Origin: Apteryx mantelli
Lineage: Eukaryota > Chordata > Aves > Apterygiformes > Apterygidae
NCBI RefSeq assembly: GCF_036417845.1
Contig: NC_089978.1
Span: 126,324,183-126,388,182 of the forward strand
Direction of reading: 5' to 3'
Length of the DNA stretch: 64,000 nucleotides
Part shown: in pieces, positions 52,979 through 64,000 of the stretch
How the letters are laid out: each line of letters starts with the position of its first letter
How positions within the stretch are numbered: the stretch's first letter is position 1
Program-made: the position numbers and the translations under genes
The notes under the pieces: model-generated
Database searches by the model: none
What the model was told of the DNA's origin: nothing
What the model saw: only the letters and a program-made list of their open reading frames with translations

Positions 52979-54452
52979 TTACTTATTATCTTTCTTCTTA
53001 TTTGTGCTACTTCGGGTTGCAATAGGTGAACGTGTAAAGGCTGTTACGGTCTTGGCTTTCAGTGTGCTCTTCAGGTATTTAAAGATGGCATGTAAGCAAC
53101 AGGAAGGTGCTAAGCCATACTTTTCAGTTCCAGCAGAGACAGTAGGACAATTCACTTTCACAAGGGAACCCACAGGTTTATCTAGAGGCTTATTATTTGA
53201 TACCCATTCACGGCAATATTTTTGTATCCATTCTTGTATTTGTGGATCATTTCTAGTCTGGTGCTGTGTATTGTGCATGGAGTCGATGAATGCCACAGAG
53301 TACACTTTATTCATTACCTCCCATTTTCTCTGCATGAGCAGATCAATGAACACCAAGCCACCATAGCCATGGGCAATGAAGGCCACATTCTTGGCTGCGC
53401 TCTTTGAAATAAAATGATCCCATATATACAGGGTATGCTCCTCAGGGCTACTGCTGCACCTTTTGGGGATCGACCAGGGGGACTGCATAGAAGACGATGA
53501 TCCTTCCCTGGTAGAAATGCTTAACCTCTCCTTTTCTGTCTTCAGATCCATGAAGTTGTCATTGGGATTCAGTACAATCACTCCCCTGTGGCTTTGAAGG
53601 GCCATTTTGATGAATGGTATTTGTGTTCCGTGGTCCAAGCCCTCACTGATAATGGTCTTTTGCCCCCACTGTCCAGCACGAAAGACTCCACGGTCTTGAA
53701 GAAGGACAGTTAGGCTAGAGGTATTTGTTAGTGCTTTCTCACTCATGAAAAAGAAACTTCTCGGTTCATCCTCTGTAGCATCAGTAGGAATATAGACTTT
53801 CTGCAGCATGCAAACTCTTTCCAGGAGCTCATAAACATATTGGGTAAGCAGATGTCCCAATACTTGATAGCGTTTATGATTCCTCTCATGTGCATTCTTG
53901 TAATAATTGAAAACAAAGGACTCATTGGTGTCCAGATGCCTCAATTCCCCTTTTATATTGAAGTCGTAGTTCAGTTGTTCTTGATACTCTGAACCCTCTA
54001 CTAGTTTCCTCAAGCTTAGTTCGTGCTCTATTTGTAACCACTACAAATTAAGAGGATTTATGTCAATAAAGTGATAGAGCTTTATACAACTGCATAAAGA
54101 AAATATATTAGAAGTCAGATTTTAAAATGGTGACACACAAAGTATTCATAAACAAAAACTGTCTTTTGGTGGTCTGTAGTAAACCAGCTGTTTGTAAAGT
54201 CTCTCACACATTCCAGTCGCTAAATTACAATACCAATACATTAATACAAATCCTTCCAGTTATTACTTCATCCCTCTCAGCACTTGCCACATGGACATTA
54301 TAGAATGAATCATGGAATAAACTAGCCACTGTTTGAAACAGTACTGCAATGTAAGTATTATTCTCTATGAGATTTGCCTTGTAAGAATATTTTCTCTGTT
54401 CCAGCAAGGCCCAACTAACCGTATGCTCTCCTGTAAAATTTGTCATCATCAT
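52979..54452 (-). CDS. ARB2B: ARB2B/FAM172B-like ARB2-domain protein
   Basis: Paralogue of FAM172A/ARB2A, an alpha/beta-hydrolase-fold (Arb2) protein reported to bind AGO2 and affect alternative splicing. The human counterpart at this locus is, as I recall, the pseudogene FAM172BP. One large exon (52979..54040) keeps 353 codons open. It follows an AG acceptor directly preceded by an in-frame TAG, and has no early ATG, so the start must be upstream. I propose exon 54420..54452 (MMMTNFTGEHT), which joins in phase but uses a weak GTTAGT donor; that gives about 364 aa against about 416 for FAM172A. Family landmarks: KGELRHLDTNESFVFNY, YVYELLER, RAGQW, GTQIPFIK, VIVLNPN and SPEEHTLYIWDHFI. The hydrolase elbow reads AHGYGG, where FAM172A has AHSYGG, and the oxyanion-like IHGSG has become LQDRG. 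It is probably a catalytically silent protein, if expressed. The body is secure; the first exon is tentative. Confidence 0.82.
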
Positions 54453-54483
54453 AGATGCAAATCTTTGCCTCTGGGACTGTAGA

Positions 54484-55229
54484 AAATTTCTCTCTATAAA
54501 AGAAAATAAACCTGAGTTAATGCAGGCTTTATTATGTACTTTATTTTGGGGTGTATCTGTAAAATGTATCAGTTGCTGACATGGAAGGCCATCTAAAATG
54601 CTTCAGATAGTTCCAAGTTATGAGCTAAAATCTCATGTTTGTATTTTACATCTGACCATAAGTTAAGTTAAAGCTAAATCTTCTCGTCAGTGTGAACCCA
54701 AACAGCTGTCAAAAACAGTTTTTCACAGCTTCCCATTACCTAATATAAAGGCATTACCAAGAGGAGAAAATAGCTGTTAGTATTTCAGAAAGTTATGCCT
54801 AAAACTAAAAATTCTGAAGCTGCACTGAAAAAAAAAAATCTCATTTCCATGCTCAAAGGATTTCTACAGAGGACATCAGCTGAAGACTACTGTGACAGCT
54901 GCAGGTATTATGCTGCTGCATGCTGATTTAGATCAGGGCTTAAGTCGAATTAGCAAAATGTGATTGGCAAGATGATTTAAGCATCCTCCTGTTTGGTTAT
55001 GTATTAATTCTTTAAAATAGTTTTTTTGATTCCTTCCACAAGTCTTCTTTTTTTTTTTTCCTGTCCCCTTGCTGTTTCTTAGCCTCTGCTTCGACTATGC
55101 TTTACAAAATTTACAAATTTGCTGATCTTGTTACTACTCGTTGTTAGATTCAGGGAAACTTGTGTGACAGCTGCCGTGCTATTACTTGCTCCCCTCCATG
55201 TACATTTCCCCCCCAGCGGCTTTCCAATA
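54484..55229. other. Upstream flank of ARB2B, no further exon identified
   Basis: About 0.75 kb of AT-rich sequence between the proposed ARB2B first coding exon and the SENP7 CpG island. A minus-strand AG acceptor at the 54484-54485 junction suggests the 54420.. exon begins there and that a non-coding ARB2B exon lies further right, possibly in the island. I cannot place it. Confidence 0.4.
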
Positions 55230-56320
55230 CCGAACTAAAACCAGGGGAGCAGAAAAACACTCGGGAGAGCGGGCAGCCGCGGCGGCCTGAGGGAGCCGAA
55301 GGCAGCGGCCTCCCACCGGTGGACGGTTGGGCAGGCGCGAGCGCTCAGAGCGCGGCTACGAGGTGTGCGCGGCGCCCGGCCGTTACGCCGGCGGGGCGGG
55401 GGGGGGCGGGGCGAGGCAGCCAGGAGGCGGTGCCCAGCCCGGAAGTAGCCGGGGAAGCTGCGCAGGCGGCGGTGGGGCCCGGATAAACAACGGTGACAAG
55501 CGCAGCGGCGGTGAGTGCCGCGGGGCGGCTGTGGGGGTGCTGCTGCTGCCCGCTTCCCCCCCGCCCACAAGCTGAGGGCGTCTCAGCCGCTTCCCCCGGG
55601 CTGGGGGACGTGTCGGCGGCAGGGAAGTGCCGGTGGGGCTGCGCCTGAGGCAGCCGCCTCGGTGTCCCCCGCCGGGACGGCGGCTTGCCTTACCGCTCTG
55701 CCTTGCCGTGCCGGGCATCCTCCGTCTCGTGGGCCCCCGGCGGCAGTGCCGGGTCGCTGCCCTCCGCCTGTGCCCTAGGGGGCTCACGGAGCGGCGCTGC
55801 GCCTTTTAACTTGTCAGGAGAGGCTGAAGTGTGTTGGGGGGGGGGGGGAAAGGAAGGAATAAAAGTGAAATAAAGGTAGCCCGCGGCACGCAGTGCCACG
55901 GTGCCCTGGCGGGGTCCTGCGTGGCCGGTGACCCCGGCCAGGGCTGGGCCGCGCTGAGCTGTCCATACGACCGGGGGTATCGCAGAGGAGCAAAGCCGGT
56001 AGGGGAGGGCGGGTGAACACGGCCGGACGGGGAAGTGGGCGTCCTTTGGGGGGAGGCCAAGGAAAGAGCGTAGAAATGCCGGGTTGCCCCCGCTGACCCT
56101 CGAGGGTTGCTCTTTTGTGAGCGAGGAGCCCTTTCCTCCCCGAGCGGGGCGGTGGGAGGCCCGGCGCCGCCCCGCTCGGCCCCGCGGTCGTCACCGGGGC
56201 GGCGCGGCGGGGGCGCGCTGCCGGGGCCGCCCCTGGGTGGGGCCGCCGCTCTCTCGGGAGAGCTGTCAGGAGGCCGCCGTTTGTCAGCTCTCCCCCTCTG
56301 CAGGCACATTCATCAGTAAT
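55230..56320. promoter_or_regulatory. SENP7 CpG-island promoter (possibly shared with ARB2B)
   Basis: Strong CpG enrichment with a perfect ETS/GABPA-type CCGGAAGT at 55439..55446, just upstream of the inferred SENP7 exon 1. A 13-base G run lies at 55836..55848. Many frames of 60-200 codons on both strands here reflect GC content. ARB2B reads away on the other strand, so the island may serve both. Confidence 0.7.
55460..55510 (+). other. SENP7: Inferred SENP7 exon 1 (5' UTR here, coding in human)
   Basis: The sequence ends GACAAGCGCAGCGGCG at a GTGAGT donor. Spliced to the acceptor at 56952, it reads DKRSG-V-VEIMEG in the SENP7 frame. Human SENP7 starts MDKRKLGRRPSSSEIITEG, so the frame appears homologous, but the codon before GAC is GGT rather than ATG and no in-frame ATG lies upstream in the exon. 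The 5' limit is a guess. Confidence 0.5.
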
Positions 56321-56963
56321 AGGTTGGCCTTTCCGTAATAGTCCATAGATGTTGTTCCTCTCCGAACCAGGGAACTGAGGCTGTGAGCTGAAAAAACCCG
56401 CTGAAACAAATGAAACTCCCCACACTTTAAATGTGCTATCATCAGTGCGGTCTTCTGAGAGTTTGTGTTAGGTGTAAATTTTGAAGGCCTTACACGGAAG
56501 GCATACAGAGCTTTTATAAAAGGAATAAGCCCCCGTGAATGCAGAAAGCTCTGAAGCTGTGTTCTTCCAGTGAGAAAGAAGTTTGTCTGTTAACAGGAAC
56601 TCATGAATTTTAATTTTGTTTTTCCTTCTTGGTACCTTTTTTTTTTTCTTGTCAGAGCCTGAGTAACTTATTAGTCGCCTGCTTGCCAGAAGGTCAAATT
56701 AAGCAGTAGGTGCCTTCACTAAGACACCTTTTAGTGAAAATTATTTATTTTTTAACAGTTCTGTCCAAACTGACAGTTCAGAGCCTGCCCATACATGTGT
56801 TTCTCTTGTATTGTGGCTGTCAATGAGCTTTCTTTGTGCTGGCTTGCTCAGAAAGGATCTTCTTGTTCTTGCTTAGTACCTAATACTGCGGTCCTAATTC
56901 CCTCTAGACAAATAAAACACATTGCTAAGATTATTTCATATCTTTTTTTCAGTAGTGGAAATC

Positions 56964-59900
56964 ATGGAAGGAAGAACTTCAGCATCTTCAGGTCACATCA
57001 GTGTAAGTTTTGTTAAAATTTGCAACAACGTTGCTCTAAGAGTATGGATATCCTAGGGTGTTCTAGTGTTTTTGTGTAACTGAATTTATTCTCCAGTGGT
57101 CCAAATTAAACTTTATTGGCGCACACTTTCCTGAGAACCAGTTTATTCTAGTAGCAGTGCAGTGAGTAGTAATGTCTGCTGCTGAATATATTAATACACG
57201 ATAGGCTTAACATTTGATTTCATACAAGCAGCTCATAGTTAAGGGTACATTAAGCCATAAGCTAGAATCTGAAATATTATGAGTAATGCTCAAGTAAATA
57301 TGTATGTGTTTTATGTGTAGTTAGTGCACAGTTCTGTAATAAAGTCTTCAAGCTGTTGACATAGTTTAAGGTCTTGTAACTGTAGCTATTGCTTCAGTAG
57401 GACAGCTGCATAACTGGAATATTTGGCTGTCTGCAAAAATGTGTTCAGAGACTCTTTATGCTAATGTTTATTCTTCCTAAAATATCCCTATTAGTTGTAG
57501 TTTCTAGCAATGGAAGCACTGGTGAAAACAAAGATTGTAGGCACAGCAGCTGGTTTGATTGGGTAAGATCTGAACCATCTGGTATTTTAGAAGTAAGCTG
57601 TTACCAGAACCTTGTTTACACACTCCCTCTGACCCTTGCACCTACAGGTGGGAACCTTTAGGAAGATACTGCTGGTTTAGAAAAGGAATCTGCTAAGTAT
57701 GTGTGCATATGTATATGTTAATTCAGTTGCTTTCTATTAGTGAAAAGCTGAGGAAACTGTGTACATTGCACTTACTGCAAATAGGGACCTCAACTGGTCA
57801 TCTCTTGACTTTGTGCTTTCTCCGTAAGTTAATTGTAGGCATTGCAAATCAACACTTTGTTAATGTATGCGAGCAATGGGAAGGTATCATAAGGTGAGGT
57901 AGAAATTTTGCTGATGAATATATCTTTTGTCTTTTATTCCCTTCTGACTGACTGTCGTCTTTATTTTGAGTCTGACCGTAGCTGCTGTCAGTGTTACTGG
58001 AGGATATCTGAACCGCTGTAACGTGAAATGCATATTAAAATTTTAGGGAATTGATTGCCTGTTTTCAGAAAGCTCATAACAGAAATCACCAGTCAGGCAG
58101 CAGGTTGAGTTCCTAAGTAAGGAGCTGGTATCTGGCCATTAATGTGCAGATTGGAAGAATACATTCTGACTGATAAAACAGATTTATAGGCTGCTTCTCA
58201 AAAAAATCACAGACATTCTTCATTAAGAAAATGTTTATTTCAATCCTTAAATATTGGTTGAGGTACTTGTAAGTAGTTGCCTGTGGATAATGTTTACATC
58301 CTTTATAATTTGAAGAAATTGTGATTAAAGTTTTATTTATTATTAGGGAAAGTGACTGACTGTCAAAAGCAGTTTGATGTACTATACAGAAATTTTGGCC
58401 TAAAAATGTACTACCCCCCCCCCAAAAAAATTTTTGTTTAAAAGAAATGTAAATAAGGAATGAGGGCACTAGCAATGCAAACTGCAGAATTGAAGGGGTA
58501 TCTCCTTATGATATAGTATGCTTCTGTTACAATTTGAAGCACTACTTACAGAGCTATGAATGCCCTTTCTGTGTTTATTAAGTCCTTAGCCTCTCTGTTC
58601 TAGAGTTCTTATTTTTAATTTCATGTAACAAGGTAGGGTTGCATCTGGTAACTTGCAAATTAACTTCAATAATACGCTTTACATCAGCCATCACATGTAG
58701 TAGCTTCAGCTTGTTCCTGGCTGAGATGGACTTGATTGTCCAAAAAATGTTATATCCATTACATCTCATCACAGGTAACTTCAGTCTAACCTAGTCATAT
58801 TTGCAGCATAAGGTTTTGCTTCTTGAGATGTCTGAACAAATGGCAAAGCTTGCATTATTTGTTTAGTTGAGATTATTTAACCGGTTTAATTAACTTGATA
58901 CAAAATGTCACCCTCTTTGCTCATCTTGATGGACCTGTGGGAATTTAGTTTGACTGTTTTTAGTTTTGAAATTCTATAAATGAACATTATTTCCTACATA
59001 TTTTTTTTCTGATTTGGAAAATTACTATGGATTACTAATTGTTTTGTCTTTCAGTAATTACTTTTGAAATCCTGGTTGCATTTTGCCAAAGGTTGTCAGT
59101 GACAGTAGTTGATACCATTCTGAGTACATCAGTCTTTTGATGCTAATTATCATATACCAAAATCCTGATGCTATTGTAAGATTTAATTGCTATTCATCTT
59201 CAAAATTCTTTCTTGAGAGAGAGAAGAAACACAGTGATTTTTCAGCTGTTTTTGCTTTATCATTCTCTAAGCTGAGATGTGGAGATTAAACTAGAGTGTA
59301 AGCAAATCAAAGGGAACTGAGAAAAGTGTAAATGCCAGTTCACATCGGTGCCAGGACACATCTGAAGCTGTTATGAAGGTAATGAAATAGGAAGGTTTTC
59401 TTTTCTTGTTGTTTTGTTTTTTTATTTGTTTGTTTCTTTTTAAGACAGCTGATCTGTTAAAACTAGCTCCGCAGTGCCTCAAGTGGTATTAGGTGTTTTT
59501 TTAGGCCCAAGCTTCAGTGAGAATACATTTAAAATCACGGGTCAGTGCTTCCCTTGCCAGTTCCTTATTTTGCATGATGACTGAGGCAATTTTGTTCATG
59601 ACAGTATGTCAACTCATGGCATCAGTGCATAATTTAGTTTTATCATGTGTGTAACATCCTCTATTTTCAGTTTCGTATACCAAAGAAGAAGCCAAACATC
59701 AGGTCAGAGGATGTCCAAGTTCAGTCCCCTTTGACAAGGCTCCCAGGCTCCCACCATTGGGTCTACCCTTTAAAAGAGGTAAAGAGAAGTTCTTCAGAGT
59801 GTAAAGTGCTTAGGAGCATGTTACATGTCTTGTTCTGTTTTGGAGACTGGACTTTTTAATACTGAATGCTGCCTTGTAACTGTATGACCAATAGCTGACC

Positions 59901-62316
59901 CAGACTGATTTGGAAAGAGTCAGTGCGTAGGTTTGAGATCTACCTGCAAGCATACAGTTACAGAAATAAAAGTCTTAGTGCCATATTGCCAAACTAAATA
60001 ATGAAAAAGCAGAATTGGACTTCAAAAGTAGTTTCACAGAAAGTTTCCATTTTGCTAAAGTTAATCTCAAATCCTGAAATTATCTTGAAAATCATAAATT
60101 TAAAGGCAAATATATATATAAGTTTGTAGTTCACTGTTTTTTCAGTTCCTGAAACTTTATATTCAGATCATTTATCCAAACTGTTTCTGTTATGAGATGG
60201 AAGTCTTTTTTAAATTAAGTTTTCAGTTAGTCATTATTTGTATCTGAGAGCTGAAGATTTAAGAGAATTTATAAAATACTGTATGACTTTTGATTAAAAT
60301 TTTAGATGCTAATACAGAAATGTCAGTATTAAGACCGAAAGCCTGTAAGTGTACTTAGATGGCATCATAAATGTCTGTCTTGATCATCTCAGTCACATAT
60401 AAAAGCAAATTTGTTGAGTAAACATGCTCGAAATTCAGTAAATACATTTTTAAAATGCCAGGTTTTGGAAACATTGTGCTACTGTTGATTCCTTCAACTC
60501 AGCATTGAGAATTTGTTGCCGGTTTTCGTGCTTTTGGAATCAAGGAACTAGACAAACAGGCTTCCCCACAGAAAAGTTGTAAAAGCCTAGTGAGGCAAGT
60601 TAGGAATGCTTTTGAGTTAGAGTAGTGCTGGTAATGGGACTCGGTTCTCTTGGTAGGTCCAATCATTTGACCCTGCTGCAATGCAAGGTCACTGTGTCAT
60701 TATGTCCTAAACTGTTAGTACTTAAGTGAGCAGAGGATGCAATTACTGTAAAGTCAGGTTTTTGAAATCAGAAGTAATGCCTGCTGTGCTTGCCAGCAGC
60801 AGCCTGTTAGGCACAGCCAGAAAGCACCAAAATAGAATTCTCTCCTCTCCTCTTCCCTCCCTATATTTGTATGTGTGTACATGTATACATATGTATTTAT
60901 GCATATATATGTAAATAGTGATTGGACTGGGTGAATTAAAAAATGTGTTTTTCTGATTATTTCCAATTTTTTTTTGCATTTTCCATCTCTTACTATTTTT
61001 CTTACCTATGTCTATATATTTCAGATTCTTCCCATGTGGTAGAGGGTTTCTTATGCTTTAATATAGGCTAGCCTTTTCGTATTCTGTTTCATCTTGAAAA
61101 GAAAAGGTCATGAAGCGTCATAATTAAAAGGCATATTATTGTTTTGTCCATACATAGGAGCAAGGATCTGTTCATGTTGGCAGTGTATGTAGTGTTGTCA
61201 GACTTTGCTCCGTAATATATGAGAAATTTTGTGCAGCTTTCAGTGGTTGGGTGTATAGGTCTCTTGCATGCTTGGAGATTAGTGCTGTGAGGAGAGCTAG
61301 ATGATGTTTGGGTGCAGGAGGAGGGAAGAGGACCTTCAAAGCAATTTCCTGCTGCCAGTTGTTTTAATAATGAGGGCATTTCCCATCATAGAATCAGTCC
61401 TTGTAATAGGAGAAACAATGATTTGGGACACACCTCTCAGACTTCTTCACTGAAGTAGCCATAATGCATGAGCCTGAATTTTTCAGATCGCCTTTCACCC
61501 CACATTCAAGCAGAAATGAAGATAAGTTGGTTTGTCTGCTTTCAGCCTGACCAGCAAAATGTTCAAACCTGTGTACGGTTTATTAGCTTTGCTATAAAAA
61601 AAAGTGGGGAGAGAATAGGAGGAAGAAATGGCAGGGGGAGATAGATTCCTGGAATTACAGAAATAACTGTATGTTTTGGTGGAATTTCATTAAATTTAAT
61701 TTGGAAAGATCTGTACATTTTGACAAGGTAAGAAAATTTTGGGGAAAAAAAAGCATTTTGATGTTGTGGGTTTTGTCATGCCACCCAAGCATCAAGCTTT
61801 CACATTCGTATTCCTGCTACGAATTGTTTGTCTTCGAGTGGAGTTATATAGTTTTAGTTATATACACAGGGAGTTGTTAAAGAGAGTAGGCGATATCTTG
61901 CATGTTTGTGATTATTGTAAAACAAGCCCAATATTTAAGTCCCTGTTTGGAATGGTCCCCCTTTAAGTAGGGGAGAAGTTGAATTGCCTTTATTGTCAAC
62001 TATGTTAGAAAGAAAGAGCAAATTCCCTTCAAGGGAAAGGCAGCATATGGATGCTGTAAACAAAGCATATTTTGCAAAATTATTGTGTATACTCTTTGCT
62101 GCTCTGCTTTATTTGAGCAATTGCATTGTTCCAGGGTCTATCATTGTTCCATCTTTCTAGTATAATGTCTAGTATGACATATTTTTGTCTGTTGGAACCT
62201 TCCTCTTTTATTTATTTATTTCAGTGGAGATTAAGTGCCAGGAACAGAGTGTCTTCTACAAAAAGAAGGCAAAGGGACTGTGACAGATGCAGCTGTAATG
62301 ATGAAGAATCATTTGG
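56964..62316 (+). CDS. SENP7: SENP7, 5' part (three coding exons; gene continues beyond the right edge)
   Basis: SUMO-specific isopeptidase of the ULP/SENP family (C48) that trims poly-SUMO2/3 chains in the nucleus. Only the start is in the window. Exon with start codon, 56953..57002 (coding from ATG 56964, good Kozak: A at -3, G at +4), encodes MEGRTSASSGHIS. The exon at 59671..59778 encodes FRIPKKKPNIRSEDVQVQSP and GSHHWVYPLKE. The exon at 62225..62316 encodes WRLSARNRVSSTKRRQRDCD and CNDEESFG, leaving two bases for the next exon. These align to human residues about 16-70, including PEDVHVQSPLSKF and PLQWERSLRNKV. All junctions are GT-AG and in phase. The catalytic domain, at the C-terminus in this family, is outside. 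Introns of 2-3 kb contain only AT-rich sequence. A possible 37-base exon at 63658..63694 is noted separately. Confidence 0.88.
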
Positions 62317-64000
62317 GTAAGAAGCATCTCAAAATTAGTTCTTTGTGTTTGTATTGTCTGAGTTTCATAGTCTTTCTTGAAGACATGTATCCATGATCTC
62401 CAGTTAATTATTTGGGTCATGCAGAGATGATTTTCAAGCTGTCAGATAGGTCCCCGCCCCTTCGGTGAGGTGCAATTCAGTAATCTGATGGCATTGTGAG
62501 TTATGAAGCAACCATAATTTTTGCTTTGTTGTAACTCTTAATGCAAGACTGCAACACCAGAATGGGAATGCAACACTGCCTGGAGGAATTACGGCTTGTT
62601 GAACTGTTTGGAATCTTGAAAGGAAGTCGTTATTCCATAAGTGCAAATTATCATTCTAGCCTTCGGTACTTTATATTTTTTAGGAAGATTTCCAGATCGT
62701 CTTTGTTATGCATGACATTTTTTGCTCTGTAGCACATAGGCCTTATCAAATCTTAAAAAACAATATGATGATTAATAGAGGAAGGTAGTGACAAATTAGG
62801 TTTTTCACCTGTATGTTAAACTCAAAACACCTAAGTGAGTAAATACTGTCTGATATGCTGTCTGATATGCTGCTGCTTTATGCTGTCTTTCCAAGAGCAA
62901 ATATCATGGTTCCTTTGAGATAAATGGCAAGTTGTTTAAAATCGTCTTATGTAAAACTGTCAGCTAGATAATTGTTTATCCAAGAACATTCTGAAGTCGT
63001 AAGTACTGTAGTTGACAAATAGAAATGAAAATGTAGAATCAGATTCATTGACAGTAGCTAGGAAGCATGATGAAAGCATGATAGAATTAATTACATTTAT
63101 ATTAATGAAGCAACCATTATTACTTAATTGCTTATATTTGCATGAATTAGAGTAAGAGTAAACATTCTCTGCCCCACTCTGACTGAGATTTAACTCAATG
63201 GTGAAGTGATTTGTTGTCAGGTGAGGCTTTCAGAAACACAGTGCACAGGTAAAGAAACTGCTTACTGACAGCGGGTAATTTGGACACTGGTGAATTCAGT
63301 GTTTTTATGACATATGAAGACTGATCATTTAGCCCTGTCTTTATATACAGGATGCTCCAAACTGTTGCAGGGAAGATGTAAGCTTTTCATAAATTATGAC
63401 TTTACCTTTGATATGTCCTCAGAGACATAATGGTCAGCCTACATTGTGTTACCTCAAAATGCATCTCTTTTTAACTTTAGCTGAGGGAGTAGTTTGCAGG
63501 CTTTACCTACTAGAACTTAGAAGCTACAGTAATTGCAATTTCCTGAGTGTTGATTGCACCGTGGGATGATTGATATCTGATATCATTCTCCTGGGCTCTT
63601 TCAGTAGACTGAACAGAGCTTATCATGTTGGGGAGCTTTTTTTTTTTTCTTAAACAGCTGCCTCTGGATCTGTCACAGATGTTACTGTTGCTATGTGAGT
63701 AACTTGCAATAGTAAGTGTTAAAACATTTTTACCAAAATTCTTGCCAGCACACTGGTGAGGAATGATTTAGCATGTAATGAAACAGCAAATATTCAGGTA
63801 TTAAATCTGTGCTTTTTTAATTTCTTTAAAAAAAAAAAAAAAGATGTCTGTAGAGACAAGCTGGAGGGTTCACTGTAAAATAAACTTTACTTACTGTCTC
63901 CAGAAAAGCTCATTCTAGGTATAGCATTTAGGTACCGCAGCATTTCTCAGTCAGTTGAAATTAACACATCGACTTCATTGCATAATGAGTAGAAAGAGCA

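Noticed and set aside
55160-56425. Many 60-200 codon frames in the SENP7 island
   Set aside because: GC-rich artefacts; only the short DKRSG frame is supported, by homology to human SENP7.
62847-62870. Tandem duplication of TGTCTGATATGC
   Set aside because: A simple two-copy local duplication in a SENP7 intron, with no sign of function.

Overview
The window is vertebrate nuclear DNA, most likely from a bird. The genes are split by short GT-AG introns, five CpG islands mark promoters, interspersed repeats are few, and the clearest transposon is a CR1 LINE, the typical avian/reptilian family. The gene content matches, in inverted orientation, the human 3q12.3 neighbourhood (SENP7, FAM172BP, TRMT10C, PCNP, ZBTB11, RPL24, CEP97), with TXNL4B as an additional gene. 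I read the exon structures from splice sites and from remembered human protein sequences. No database search was possible.

Layout, left to right: the 5' part of CEP97 (minus strand, two exons, running off the left edge) shares a CpG-island promoter with RPL24 (plus strand, six exons, complete, 157 aa). After a 2.5 kb spacer holding a CR1 copy comes ZBTB11 (plus strand, eleven coding exons, complete, 1048 aa) with a probable 2.8 kb 3' UTR. A 6.6 kb stretch without a recognisable gene follows, then PCNP (minus strand, five coding exons, complete, 178 aa) with its own CpG island. TRMT10C (minus strand, one coding exon, about 414 aa) and TXNL4B (plus strand, three coding exons, 149 aa) form a second head-to-head pair over a CpG island. 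An ARB2-domain gene, the FAM172B/ARB2B paralogue of FAM172A/ARB2A, lies on the minus strand. The 5' end of SENP7 (plus strand) starts from the last CpG island and runs off the right edge.

The genes do not form one pathway. They are housekeeping or regulatory genes: cilium control (CEP97), translation (RPL24), transcription (ZBTB11), nuclear PEST protein (PCNP), mitochondrial RNase P and tRNA methylation (TRMT10C), splicing (TXNL4B), ARB2-type hydrolase-fold protein (ARB2B) and deSUMOylation (SENP7). Two gene pairs are divergent and probably co-regulated through shared promoters.

Points most worth a second look: the intact ARB2B reading frame (a pseudogene in human), which is intronless over its ARB2 domain and has Gly where the paralogue has its nucleophile-like Ser; the apparent loss of the human-type SENP7 start codon, with coding-like sequence upstream of the new start; TXNL4B sitting in this block with its introns; and opposed ZNF143-like motifs in the CEP97/RPL24 promoter. 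I saw no CRISPR array, operon, tRNA or rRNA gene, and no endogenous retrovirus.
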